Part shown: piece after piece, positions 1-5,602 of the stretch
How positions within the stretch are numbered: position 1 is the stretch's first letter
Layout of the letters: each line of letters begins with the position of its first letter
Source of the DNA: Verrucomicrobiota bacterium
Lineage (GTDB): Bacteria; Verrucomicrobiota; Verrucomicrobiia; Methylacidiphilales; Verrucolacustridaceae
Direction of reading: 5' to 3'
Length of the DNA stretch: 5,643 bases
Assembly: GCA_010024525.1 (NCBI GenBank)
Contig: RGGS01000100.1
Coordinates: 1-5,643 of the forward strand
Notes under the pieces: generated by a model
Seen by the model: the letters and a program-made list of their open reading frames with translations, nothing else
Told to the model about the DNA's origin: nothing
The model's database searches: none
Program-made: the position numbers and the translations under genes

Positions 1-378
1 AACCACCTCATGAGGCAAAGTGCTTGGGCCGATATTGTAAATATGGAGATTCTTTTTGGCGTTCTCGGTGCCTTTGCGGATCGCTTCGCTGACTTCGCGG
101 GCCTTGCCAAAACCCACCCCCACCTTTCCCTTGTTGTCGCCCACCACCATCAGGGCGCTAAAGCTAAAACGCCGGCCACCCTTGACCACCTTGGCGCAAC
201 GGTTCACAAAGACCACCTTCTCAAACATTTCCGAGGGAGTACGGGTCCGGTCCCGGCGCTGGGTGGGCTCGGGAGTCGGGATAAATTCAGAAGTCTTGGA
301 AAAAGCCTTCTCGGGCACAGCCTCCACATCCTTCATCTCGGGAGTGGGGGTCTCTTCGGTCACGGGGGCGGTGGTCAT
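1..378 (-). CDS. rpsE: 30S ribosomal protein S5 (uS5), N-terminal 126 residues; 3' end beyond the window
   Basis: S5 is a 30S protein near the decoding centre that affects translational accuracy and mRNA unwinding at the entry channel. The frame is open from ATG at 378 to base 1, so the C-terminus lies outside the window. The S5 RNA-binding domain starts near residue 58 (VNR) and continues through [34 protein letters not shown] and [13 protein letters not shown] to LPHEV. The glycine/basic loop KGGRR, where spectinomycin-resistance changes map in other bacteria, is intact. The start is supported by AGAGG seven bases upstream and by a 13-base gap after rplR. Residues 1 to about 50 are an unusual tail rich in Thr, Pro and Glu; E. 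coli S5 has only about 18 residues before the equivalent of VNR. A later start at Met15 is possible but has a poorer ribosome-binding context. Identity is certain. Confidence 0.97.
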   Translation of the reverse strand, partial: MTTAPVTEETPTPEMKDVEAVPEKAFSKTSEFIPTPEPTQRRDRTRTPSEMFEKVVFVNRCAKVVKGGRRFSFSALMVVGDNKGKVGVGFGKAREVSEAIRKGTENAKKNLHIYNIGPSTLPHEVV

Positions 379-385
379 CAATTTA

Positions 386-390
386 CCTCT
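386..390 (-). promoter_or_regulatory. Ribosome binding site of rpsE
   Basis: The minus strand reads AGAGG, then a 7-base spacer, then ATG at 378. It lies in the short rplR-rpsE gap. It favours the ATG at 378 over the in-frame Met15 and so supports the long N-terminal tail of S5. Confidence 0.7.
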
Positions 391-391
391 T

Positions 392-757
392 TTAGAATTT
401 CAGGCCGCCCTTGCGGGCCGCCTCGGCGAAGGCCTTCACCTTGCCATGATACAAAAAGCCGCCTCGGTCAAAAACCACATTGGAAATTCCCTTTTTGGAG
501 GCGCGTTCTGCCATCGCCTGACCAAGCTTGGCTGCCCCGGCCAAATTGGCCTTGGTCGATTTCTTGAGGCTCTCCTCCAGGCTGGAGACGGCCGCCAACG
601 TCTTCCCGGCCGAATCGTCAATCAACTGAGCATAGATGTTGCGACCGCTAAAGGAGACGCAGAGACGAGGTTTCGAAGTTTCCCCCCGTACCCGGGAGCG
701 AACCCGCTCATGAATCCGGATACGACGTTCGCGACGAATTTTGGATGGATTAGGCAT
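392..757 (-). CDS. rplR: 50S ribosomal protein L18 (uL18)
   Basis: L18 binds 5S rRNA and, with L5, helps dock the 5S particle in the central protuberance of the 50S subunit. The 121-residue length is normal for the bacterial family. The basic N-terminus (residues 5-24, RRERR and RVRSRVRG) and the conserved core [27 protein letters not shown] and [12 protein letters not shown] are visible. So are the family C-terminal segments [23 protein letters not shown] and GGLKF (split here for length). It begins six bases after the rplF stop. There is no clear Shine-Dalgarno motif between them, so translation may rely on ribosomes finishing rplF, which matters because rplF looks damaged here. rpsE follows 13 bases later. 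Identity is certain. Confidence 0.97.
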   Translation of the reverse strand: MPNPSKIRRERRIRIHERVRSRVRGETSKPRLCVSFSGRNIYAQLIDDSAGKTLAAVSSLEESLKKSTKANLAGAAKLGQAMAERASKKGISNVVFDRGGFLYHGKVKAFAEAARKGGLKF

Positions 758-763
758 ATGGGT

Positions 764-1180
764 TTAGGCCGACTTGCTCTGCGCAGTCTTGCCCTCCTTG
801 CGGCGGATGGTTTCCCCGGCATATCGAACACCCTTACCCTTGTAAGGCTCGGGGGGATGATACCCGCGAATGTCGGCGGCTACGGCGCCAACGAGTTGTT
901 TGTCCGAGCCCTCCACGGTCAGACGAACATTGTCAGCCACCGTGATCTTGATTTCGGTCGGAATGGGATATTCGATTGGATGGGATTTTCCAAGGTTGAG
1001 CACCAGTTTCTTCCCCTGGACCGCTGCTTTAAAACCGACCCCGATGATCTCCATCTGCTTCACGTATCCGGTGCTTACCCCCTGAATGACATTGCTGACC
1101 AAACTGCGGGCGAGCCCGTGCAGAGATCGGGAGGTGCGCTCCTCATTTTCACGCGACAGCACGATCCGGGCCCCATCCAC
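764..1180 (-). CDS. rplF: 50S ribosomal protein L6 (uL6), lacking its N-terminal part; no native start visible
   Basis: L6 sits near the factor-binding region of the 50S subunit and contacts 23S rRNA and the sarcin-ricin area. The second L6 domain is complete: IIGVGFKAAVQGKKLVLNLG, then SHPIEY, DKQLVGAVAADIR and the signature PPEPYKGKGVRYAGE, ending in a basic tail. The first domain is mostly absent. Homology begins at VDGARIVLSREN (GTG codon at 1180), which matches about residue 47 onward of a normal 177-residue L6. The expected start (family consensus MSRIGKKPI...) is not present anywhere upstream, because that DNA is occupied by rpsH in another frame. The frame stays open to an ATG at 1258, but those extra residues are the rpsH shadow and do not resemble L6. 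No Shine-Dalgarno motif precedes the GTG codons at 1180 or 1189. The gene is therefore 5'-truncated at the rpsH junction, by sequence error or real deletion. The identity is certain; the start coordinate marks only where homology begins. Confidence 0.9.
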   Translation of the reverse strand: MDGARIVLSRENEERTSRSLHGLARSLVSNVIQGVSTGYVKQMEIIGVGFKAAVQGKKLVLNLGKSHPIEYPIPTEIKITVADNVRLTVEGSDKQLVGAVAADIRGYHPPEPYKGKGVRYAGETIRRKEGKTAQSKSA

Positions 1181-1520
1181 CCATGACACCACGCGGAGTG
1201 GAAAGGATTGGCACGCCCAAACCACCAAGATACCGGGGGATCTCCCGCACGCCCACATAGCGACGCAATCCTGGCTTGGAGAGCCGACGGATACAGGTGA
1301 TCGCTTTGCCGTTACGGGTGTTGCCGGCCTTCAGGGAAATGTGAAAGTCTGTGTGTTTCCCATCCTTCTTCAGTTCAAAGTCCTCGATGAAGCCCTCTTT
1401 TTTGAGAATGGACAGCACGTCGCCCCGCATCCGGGAATGCTTGGCCTTGATTTTCTTAAGCCCCGCCGTGGAGGCATTGCGCAACTGGGTCAAAAAGTCA
1501 GCTAATGGGTCGGTTACCAT
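1149..1520 (-). CDS. rpsH: 30S ribosomal protein S8 (uS8), C-terminus replaced at an apparent deletion
   Basis: S8 binds helix 21 of 16S rRNA early in 30S assembly and, in E. coli, also represses the spc operon by binding its mRNA. Residues 1-113 are clear S8: TDPLADFLTQLRNA, ILKKEGFIEDFE, RLSKPGLRRY, IPRYLGGLGVPILSTPRGVM. After GVM the family normally continues with a TDREAR-like stretch and ends with GGE-x-L-x-x-V-W, which forms part of the rRNA-binding C-terminal domain. Here residues 114-123 are unrelated (GGWGPDRAVA) and run to a TGA at 1149-1151 that lies inside the rplF sequence in another frame. The genuine end of the protein is therefore missing. The ATG at 1520 gives the family N-terminus; it follows the rpsN stop by seven bases, with AAAGGA just upstream, closer than usual. 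Identity is certain and the 3' end is not native-looking. Confidence 0.92.
   Translation of the reverse strand: MVTDPLADFLTQLRNASTAGLKKIKAKHSRMRGDVLSILKKEGFIEDFELKKDGKHTDFHISLKAGNTRNGKAITCIRRLSKPGLRRYVGVREIPRYLGGLGVPILSTPRGVMGGWGPDRAVA
1178..1184 (-). other. Apparent deletion junction between rpsH and rplF
   Basis: S8 homology ends at Met113 (codon 1184-1182). L6 homology starts at the codon 1180-1178, one frame over (+1 relative to rpsH). Missing between them are the expected S8 C-terminus (about 19 residues), the S8 stop, an intergenic gap and about 47 L6 codons, together roughly 200 to 240 bases by comparison with E. coli. Both proteins are normally intact in bacteria. I cannot tell from one sequence whether this is a misassembly, an edited sequence or a genuine genomic event. 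Confidence 0.8.
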
Positions 1521-1527
1521 AAATCCT

Positions 1528-1713
1528 TTACCAGCTGGCCTTGGTTACGCCGGGGATTTCGCCACGCAGCGCCATCTCCCGGAACTGAATGCGACTCACC
1601 CCAAAACGACGAATGTAAGAGCGCCGACGCCCCGAAATCGAGCACCGGTTGTATTTCCGGGTCGAGAACTTGGGTTTTTTCTTCTGCTTAAGCCGCCAAC
1701 ACTTCTTGGCCAT
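1528..1713 (-). CDS. rpsN: 30S ribosomal protein S14 (uS14), short form without a complete zinc site
   Basis: S14 is a late-assembling protein of the 30S head next to S3 and S10. The protein has 61 residues, the length of the zinc-binding (type Z) S14. The tail [18 protein letters not shown] is diagnostic. In type Z proteins four cysteines (CxxC...CxxC) bind zinc. Here the pattern is NRCSIS and later VSRIQF, so only the first cysteine (residue 24) remains; the others are Ser, Ser and Gln. The C-terminal half (NRC, TGR-like [11 protein letters not shown]) resembles the zinc-free long form found in E. coli, yet the long form's extra internal segment is missing. The start at 1713 is fixed by AAGGAG seven bases upstream; the frame is open to 1827, but that part is the rplE shadow. 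It overlaps the rplE end by 26 bases and precedes rpsH by seven. Cys5 is not a zinc-site position. Confidence 0.95.
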   Translation of the reverse strand: MAKKCWRLKQKKKPKFSTRKYNRCSISGRRRSYIRRFGVSRIQFREMALRGEIPGVTKASW

Positions 1714-2305
1714 GGTTTTTCTCCTTGTCGCCTGTCTTGGCGGGTTGATCCGGGGTATGGGAACGCGCAATAAAAGGCATCCCCATCTGCAAAAGCATCT
1801 CCCGGGTCTCCTCCCGGTTGCGACCACTGGTCACAAAGGTCACGTCAAAACCCAAATTCCTCTTCACCTTATCCAACTCGATCTCCGGAAAGATTGAATG
1901 ATCCTTCACGCCGAGGGTGTAGGCCCCACGACCATCAAACCCACGGTTGGGAATACCCCGAAAGTCACGGATCCTGGGTAGGGCTGCACGGATGAATCGG
2001 AGCATGAAGTCATACATCATTTTACCGCGGAGCGTGACCTTACAACCGATCTCCTGATGCAAACGCAGATTGAAATTCGAGATGCTTTTTTTGGATTTGG
2101 TTTTGATCGGTTTCTGTCCCGCAATAAGGGTTAAATCGTGCACGGCATCTTCGAGAGCGTTCTTCACATCCCCGGAGGAACCCACTGAGCAGTTTAACAC
2201 GATTTTCTCCAACTTTGGCACCTGATGGACGTTGGCGTAGCTCCGCGCCTTGATCATGGCAGGCACCACGGTTTTCAAATAATGAACTTTGAGGTCGTTT
2301 TCCAT
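1688..2305 (-). CDS. rplE: 50S ribosomal protein L5 (uL5) with a C-terminal extension
   Basis: L5 binds 5S rRNA and the P-site tRNA side of the central protuberance and bridges to S13 in the 30S subunit. Family segments appear in order: [14 protein letters not shown] near residue 29, [15 protein letters not shown] near 81, [51 protein letters not shown] and the terminal LLQMGMPF at about 171-178. Bacterial L5 usually stops within a few residues of that last motif (about 180 residues). Here 27 further residues, hydrophilic and rich in Lys, Glu and Gln, make 205, and the gene runs 26 bases into rpsN. The ATG at 2305 is three bases after the rplX stop. The Shine-Dalgarno signal is weak, so coupling to rplX is likely. 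Identity is certain. Confidence 0.97.
   Translation of the reverse strand: MENDLKVHYLKTVVPAMIKARSYANVHQVPKLEKIVLNCSVGSSGDVKNALEDAVHDLTLIAGQKPIKTKSKKSISNFNLRLHQEIGCKVTLRGKMMYDFMLRFIRAALPRIRDFRGIPNRGFDGRGAYTLGVKDHSIFPEIELDKVKRNLGFDVTFVTSGRNREETREMLLQMGMPFIARSHTPDQPAKTGDKEKNHGQEVLAA
1721..1726 (-). promoter_or_regulatory. Ribosome binding site of rpsN, inside the rplE tail
   Basis: AAGGAG lies seven bases before the ATG at 1713 and within codons of the rplE C-terminal extension. It settles the S14 start at 1713 against an upstream in-frame ATG at 1827 that has no such site. Confidence 0.8.
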
Positions 2306-2308
2306 GGG

Positions 2309-2587
2309 TTATTTTTTGCCTTTGGCAGGCTTTTTCTTGTCCTTGGCCTTTCCGGCGGTTGGACGGTTCAACAGTTTAACATTGGAGATATGAATGGAGC
2401 CTTCACGCTCGACGACACCCCCCTTGGGATTGTCCTGGGTCGGACGCACATGCCGCTTGATCATGTTCACCCCCTCGATCAGGACCCGGAGGGATTCGGT
2501 CTTCACTTCCAGGATTTTTCCTTTTCGACCCCGCTGGGAACCGGTGATCACCTCAACTTCATCCCCTTTACGTACGTGAAAACTCAT
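2309..2587 (-). CDS. rplX: 50S ribosomal protein L24 (uL24)
   Basis: L24 is an early 50S assembly protein that binds domain I of 23S rRNA and lies near the exit of the peptide tunnel. The 92-residue protein has a KOW motif at about residues 5-32 ([21 protein letters not shown] without its end). It also has the family segments [28 protein letters not shown] and a Lys-rich tail of about 17 residues. The frame is open to an ATG at 2626. I place the start at 2587 because GAGGA lies seven bases before it, because the family N-terminus begins here ([11 protein letters not shown]), and because the upstream codons belong to the end of rplN. Another ATG at 2593 is only one base from the GAGGA motif and is unlikely. 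The start lies ten bases after the rplN stop codon. Confidence 0.96.
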   Translation of the reverse strand: MSFHVRKGDEVEVITGSQRGRKGKILEVKTESLRVLIEGVNMIKRHVRPTQDNPKGGVVEREGSIHISNVKLLNRPTAGKAKDKKKPAKGKK

Positions 2588-2594
2588 TGCCATG

Positions 2595-2599
2595 TCCTC
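2595..2599 (-). promoter_or_regulatory. Ribosome binding site of rplX overlapping the rplN stop
   Basis: GAGGA begins within the rplN TGA stop (2600-2598) and is seven bases from the ATG at 2587. It decides between three possible in-frame starts (2626, 2593 and 2587) in favour of 2587. Confidence 0.8.
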
Positions 2600-2963
2600 A
2601 AAGAACCTCGGGAGCGAGGGATACAATTTTCATGAAATTCTTTTCCCGCAACTCCCGGGCTACCGGACCAAAGATACGCGTACCGCGGGGATTCGAGTCC
2701 TTGTCGATAATCACCGCCGCGTTGGAGTCAAAACGAAGATAAGAGCCGTCGGGTCTGCGGATCGGGAACTTGGTCCGCACAATGACGGCCCGAACCACCT
2801 CGCTCTTTTTAACCGTGCCGTCCGGCGCGGCTTCTTTCACGTTGGCCGTGATAACATCCCCCACCCTGGCGGTAAGAGTTTTGCGGCCAATCACCCCGAT
2901 CATCGTCGCTCTGCGGGCGCCCGTGTTATCGGCGATATTGAGCCAAGACCGTATCTGGATCAT
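2598..2963 (-). CDS. rplN: 50S ribosomal protein L14 (uL14)
   Basis: L14 lies on the 50S interface, contacts 16S helix 14 in bridge B8 and is where the RsfS silencing factor docks in other bacteria. The protein has 121 residues against the usual 122. Conserved segments are [19 protein letters not shown] (8-26), [60 protein letters not shown] and the C-terminal [12 protein letters not shown], all nearly invariant in the family. The ATG at 2963 overlaps the rpsQ TGA in an ATGA arrangement, and GGGAG lies seven bases upstream. Nothing is unusual about it, and identity is certain. Confidence 0.98.
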   Translation of the reverse strand: MIQIRSWLNIADNTGARRATMIGVIGRKTLTARVGDVITANVKEAAPDGTVKKSEVVRAVIVRTKFPIRRPDGSYLRFDSNAAVIIDKDSNPRGTRIFGPVARELREKNFMKIVSLAPEVL

Positions 2964-3250
2964 GACACCGCTCCCGCCGGAGCTTCGGCTTGGGCCAAGA
3001 CCTCAACCAACTTCCAACGTTTCAACCGGCTTAACGGACGGCATTCCACGATCCGCACCGTGTCTCCCTGCTTGGCTTTCTTTTCCTCGTCATGAGCATA
3101 AAGCTTTTTCCGCAAACGGATGATTTTCTTGTACTGAGGATGCGGCATCCGACGCTCCACCTGAACCACTATGGTTTTTTCCATTTTGGCCGATACGACC
3201 TCACCGATTCTTTCTTTGGCAACGACTTGTTTTTCCACCGGGGTGCTCAT
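2960..3250 (-). CDS. rpsQ: 30S ribosomal protein S17 (uS17)
   Basis: S17 is a primary 16S rRNA-binding protein that starts assembly of the 5' domain. It has an OB fold. Family signatures are [18 protein letters not shown] (16-33), [14 protein letters not shown] (51-55), [20 protein letters not shown] (61-80) and LVEVL. The length is 96 residues, about ten more than in E. coli because of modest tails at both ends; the last residues are Ala-rich. The ATG at 3250 overlaps the rpmC stop as ATGA, with AAAGGA five bases upstream. At the other end the TGA overlaps the rplN start in the same way. Identity is certain. Confidence 0.97.
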   Translation of the reverse strand: MSTPVEKQVVAKERIGEVVSAKMEKTIVVQVERRMPHPQYKKIIRLRKKLYAHDEEKKAKQGDTVRIVECRPLSRLKRWKLVEVLAQAEAPAGAVS

Positions 3251-3459
3251 TTGGATCCTTTCACCGCGGCTGCGTGGCGGTTTTCCGTACGGGCGGTCTC
3301 AATCTTGGCGATGGCACGACGGATCTCCCGGAGACGGCTGGGTTTTTCCAGCTGACCGGTCTGCTGCTGGACGCGCAGTTGGAAACGCTCCCGGCGGAGT
3401 TCCTCCGCCTTGCGCGCCAACTCCGCCTCCTTCAGTCCGCGTACTTCTTCAATCTTCAA
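3247..3459 (-). CDS. rpmC: 50S ribosomal protein L29 (uL29), TTG start
   Basis: L29 is a small helical 50S protein beside the tunnel exit, part of the docking area for trigger factor and SRP. The 70-residue protein has the helix-hairpin pattern of the family: an N-terminal helix [20 protein letters not shown] (14-33), the turn [20 protein letters not shown] and a basic C-terminal tail. The start codon is TTG at 3459, overlapping the rplP stop as TTGA. Two things support it: a strong GAGAGGAG nine bases upstream, and the family-like N-terminus MKIEEVRGL right after it. No in-frame ATG fits. The TGA overlaps the rpsQ ATG by four bases. Identity is certain; the start is very likely. Confidence 0.95.
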   Translation of the reverse strand: MKIEEVRGLKEAELARKAEELRRERFQLRVQQQTGQLEKPSRLREIRRAIAKIETARTENRHAAAVKGSK

Positions 3460-3881
3460 AATACCAGTCTCCTCTCACGGTTGATGAACCGGGTGGCCAT
3501 CGGCAACTTACTTGCCGCCAACCGGAAACACTCTTTGGCATCGATTTCGGCCAGACCATCGAGCTCAAAAAGGATAGTGCCAGGCTTAATAACTGCCACC
3601 CAAAATTCTGGCTGCCCTTTTCCCTTACCCATCCGGGTTTCCGGTGGGCGCGCCGTCACGGACTTGTCCGGAAATACCCGAATCCAGAGTTTCCCCTTCC
3701 TTTTCATGTTGCGGGTCAGAGCCACCCGTGCGGCCTCGATTTGGATATTCGTCAACCAGCAACGCTCCAGCGACTGCAACCCGAAGGCACCGAAGGCCAG
3801 CGTGATGCAACGGGAGGCGAAGCCCTTACGGCTGCCTCGCTGGGTCTTGCGGAACTTAACTCTTTTGGGAACTAAAGCCAT
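3456..3881 (-). CDS. rplP: 50S ribosomal protein L16 (uL16)
   Basis: L16 is a late 50S assembly protein next to the A-site tRNA and the peptidyl-transferase region. The 141-residue protein carries [14 protein letters not shown] at the N-terminus, FGAFGL (30-35), [15 protein letters not shown] (43-57) and [18 protein letters not shown] (63-80). [19 protein letters not shown] starts at residue 83, followed by [14 protein letters not shown]. Arg83 before MGKGKG aligns with the arginine that YcfD hydroxylates in E. coli L16. The ATG at 3881 follows the rpsC stop by 16 bases, the largest gap between genes in this window. That gap is pyrimidine-rich and has no Shine-Dalgarno motif, so initiation probably depends on coupling or on another mechanism. 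The TGA overlaps the rpmC TTG. Identity is certain. Confidence 0.97.
   Translation of the reverse strand: MALVPKRVKFRKTQRGSRKGFASRCITLAFGAFGLQSLERCWLTNIQIEAARVALTRNMKRKGKLWIRVFPDKSVTARPPETRMGKGKGQPEFWVAVIKPGTILFELDGLAEIDAKECFRLAASKLPMATRFINRERRLVF
3469..3476 (-). promoter_or_regulatory. Ribosome binding site of rpmC inside the end of rplP
   Basis: GAGAGGAG is encoded in the last codons of rplP (Glu-Arg-Arg), nine bases ahead of the TTG at 3459. It is one of the strongest such sites in the window and may compensate for the weak start codon. Confidence 0.75.
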
Positions 3882-3897
3882 AAGGGTAGCGGGCCGG

Positions 3898-4530
3898 TCA
3901 GGCCTTGTCCTCCGGTTGGCAAATCCAAACCTTCACTCCGATTTTTCCGGCGACGGTCATGGCTTCGGCGAAACCGTAATCAATGTTGGCCCGGAGAGTG
4001 TGCAGGGGAACCTTGCCCTCGTGATACTGCTCCGTGCGGGCGATTTCCCCTCCCCCGAGACGTCCGCCCACGCGGATTTTCACCCCGGCAGCACCGAAAT
4101 CCAGGGTGGTCTGCATTGCTTTTTTAACCGCCCGACGGAAGGAAACTCGGCGCTCCAGCTGCAGGGCAATGTTTTCCGCCACCAACTGGGCGTCCAGCTC
4201 GGGATTCTTGATCTCCTTGACGTCGATCAAAACCTCGCGGTTTGGGGTCAGTTGCTGGGTCTCATCCCGCAACTTATCCAACTCACTCGCCTTTCGGCCG
4301 ATCACCAGGCCCGGACGGGCGGTATGCAGGGTCACCCGGACGCGATTCGATGCACGTTCGATCACGATCTTGGAAATGGCGGCACTCTCCAGCCTCTTCT
4401 TTATGAAGTGGCGGATCTGGTAATCCTCATGCAGGAAGACGGGAAAATTCTTTTTGTCCGCATACCAGACGGAGCGCCAATTGCGCGTGACCGGTAGCCG
4501 GAAACCGATTGGATGTGTCTTTTGTCCCAT
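3898..4530 (-). CDS. rpsC: 30S ribosomal protein S3 (uS3)
   Basis: S3 lines the mRNA entry channel in the 30S head and contributes to unwinding of structured mRNA. It has the canonical start [12 protein letters not shown], a type II KH domain (about 38-107) and the S3 C-terminal domain (about 120-203). Conserved parts include [14 protein letters not shown] (125-138), whose arginines match the basic patch linked to helicase activity in E. coli, plus [24 protein letters not shown] and IGVKVWI. At 210 residues it lacks the roughly 20-residue basic tail of E. coli S3. The KH loop, usually GxxG, reads Gly78-Arg-Lys-Ala81, so the second glycine is replaced. The ATG at 4530 is eight bases after the rplV stop, with GGAAGGGA upstream at a slightly long distance. 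Identity is certain. Confidence 0.97.
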   Translation of the reverse strand: MGQKTHPIGFRLPVTRNWRSVWYADKKNFPVFLHEDYQIRHFIKKRLESAAISKIVIERASNRVRVTLHTARPGLVIGRKASELDKLRDETQQLTPNREVLIDVKEIKNPELDAQLVAENIALQLERRVSFRRAVKKAMQTTLDFGAAGVKIRVGGRLGGGEIARTEQYHEGKVPLHTLRANIDYGFAEAMTVAGKIGVKVWICQPEDKA

Positions 4531-4538
4531 AACGTATC

Positions 4539-4955
4539 TTATCCCTTCCCTTCAGTCTTCGATTTGGCCGACTTCTTGTTTTTTGTCGCAGGCTTCTCCA
4601 CCGAAGGAGAGGCTTCCCGCAGCGTGATGCGAATGTGACTGGTGCGTTTCCGGATGGGCCCCGCGCTCCCGCGTGCCTTGGGTTGAAACCGATGAAAAGT
4701 CGGACCCTCGCCGACCATCACCTCATGAACCACGAGTTTTTCAGCGGGAATAGAGTGGTTGTTTTCCGCATTGGCCACCGCGGAACGAAGGGTCTGAATG
4801 AGCAGCTTGGCGGATTTTTGGGGTGCAAAACGAAGCCTCGCATCAGCTTCCGGGGCGGCCAGACCACGCAGGGCCCGGGCGATATCCCGGATTTTGAAGG
4901 CGGACATGCGGGCGTACTTCATTTCGGCCCGGGAAGTTTTTAATTCATTGCTCAT
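4539..4955 (-). CDS. rplV: 50S ribosomal protein L22 (uL22)
   Basis: L22 binds all domains of 23S rRNA, and its long hairpin lines the peptide exit tunnel near the macrolide site. The 138-residue protein shows the globular part [13 protein letters not shown] (19-31), [24 protein letters not shown] (43-66, split in the family as two helices) and [12 protein letters not shown]. The tunnel hairpin [20 protein letters not shown] covers residues 89-108. No deletion in the hairpin is seen. Residues from about 116 form a Lys/Ser-rich tail that the shorter E. coli protein (110 residues) lacks. The ATG at 4955 overlaps the stop of the preceding exported-protein gene as ATGA. No Shine-Dalgarno motif is evident, so L22 synthesis may depend on translation of that gene. 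A start at Met12 cannot be excluded. Identity is certain. Confidence 0.96.
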   Translation of the reverse strand: MSNELKTSRAEMKYARMSAFKIRDIARALRGLAAPEADARLRFAPQKSAKLLIQTLRSAVANAENNHSIPAEKLVVHEVMVGEGPTFHRFQPKARGSAGPIRKRTSHIRITLREASPSVEKPATKNKKSAKSKTEGKG

Positions 4956-5602
4956 TTTTCAGCCAAGATCGCGGCGCGATCCCCCACTTTAAGTTCCGTT
5001 CCTTGGTTCAATTGCTCTGTCAGCCCTGCGGAAACCAGTTCTCGGACTTCGATCAAACGACAACTTCCAATCACCTTGTCTCCCCGCAAAATCCGGAAAG
5101 GCATCCCTTCCCGCGCTCCCTGTGCGCGACCCAAATTGAGAACCAGCGCCTGCTGCTTCCGGTCGATCGCCACCACCTGGGCATCGGTCACGCCGGATGC
5201 CAAGGGTCGGGCCTCGTTGGAACTCTTCACCACGGACGCGAGGTCCCGCTGTGCAGACTCCAACTCCACCCGGGAGGCGGTTTTCTTGGCCGGATCCGGC
5301 TCCCCTCCCCAACGGATGGCGCACTCCACAGTCTTCTTGGCCTTTTCGGCAAGGATTTCAAAATTCCTCTGGGCGCGGATCAATTCTCCGGAAAGCCGCG
5401 CCACTTTGTCCTGGGCATCATGAACATCGGGACTGAGCGCGGTCAGGCCCAGCACTTCGTCCCTACGCCTGAGCTCCAACCACGCTTCCCGGTAGGCCTT
5501 GGCCTCGGCCTGCGCCATGGCCAGTTCATCCACCGGAGCCTGCTGGATGGACCATGCAGGCGCAGTCAGGATCAGACTGAAAAGGATCAGGGTGAACTTC
5601 AT
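4952..5602 (-). CDS. Exported coiled-coil protein of unknown function, inserted between rpsS and rplV
   Basis: I do not recognise this 216-residue protein, and it is not a ribosomal protein. Residues 1-18 form a signal peptide: Lys2, a hydrophobic stretch (LILFSLILTA) and an A-W-S cleavage site, with no lipobox cysteine. Residues about 25-130 are strongly helical and charged, rich in Ala, Glu, Lys, Arg and Gln with heptad-like spacing, and probably form one or two coiled coils broken around 96-106 by a Gly/Pro segment. Residues about 138-213 look like a small beta domain: VVAIDRKQQALVLNLGRAQG, then EGMPFRIL, GDKVIGSCRLIEV and GTELKVGDRAAIL. This pattern, also seen in hypothetical envelope proteins, suggests a periplasmic or outer-envelope role, but that is inference. 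The ATG at 5602 overlaps the rpsS stop (TAATG), with AGAAGG upstream, and the stop overlaps rplV by four bases. It reads in the operon direction with ordinary codon use and no sign of a mobile element. Confidence 0.85.
   Translation of the reverse strand: MKFTLILFSLILTAPAWSIQQAPVDELAMAQAEAKAYREAWLELRRRDEVLGLTALSPDVHDAQDKVARLSGELIRAQRNFEILAEKAKKTVECAIRWGGEPDPAKKTASRVELESAQRDLASVVKSSNEARPLASGVTDAQVVAIDRKQQALVLNLGRAQGAREGMPFRILRGDKVIGSCRLIEVRELVSAGLTEQLNQGTELKVGDRAAILAEK

Noticed and set aside
56..1186. Long open frame of 376 codons on the plus strand
   Set aside because: It lies antisense to rpsE, rplR and rplF, all with clear family motifs. Its translation has no recognisable domain, and GC-rich coding DNA often leaves the opposite strand open.
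1181..1258. Possible native extension of L6 upstream to an ATG at 1258
   Set aside because: The added residues do not resemble any L6 N-terminus and come from rpsH codons read in another frame. They are an open-frame accident around the junction.
1149..1258. Programmed +1 frameshift making an S8-L6 fusion protein
   Set aside because: Neither a slippery sequence nor a stimulatory structure is evident. A fusion would still lack the S8 C-terminus and the L6 first domain, so a deletion is the simpler reading.
1714..1827. S14 starting at the upstream ATG at 1827, giving 99 residues close to the long zinc-free form
   Set aside because: The additional 38 residues are the rplE sequence in another frame and do not match the long-form S14 N-terminus. 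The strong ribosome binding site points to 1713.
2588..2626. L24 starting at 2626 or 2593
   Set aside because: The 2626 start lies inside the conserved end of rplN. The 2593 start is one base from GAGGA, too close. The 2587 start has correct spacing and matches the family N-terminus.
3274..4497. Plus-strand open frame of 407 codons
   Set aside because: It is fully antisense to rpmC, rplP and rpsC. The protein sequence is low-information shadow text with no domain and no convincing start context.
4952..5602. The inserted gene as a recent mobile-element cargo
   Set aside because: No transposase, inverted repeat, target duplication or base-composition break is seen. The one-base and four-base overlaps with its neighbours argue for stable operon membership.
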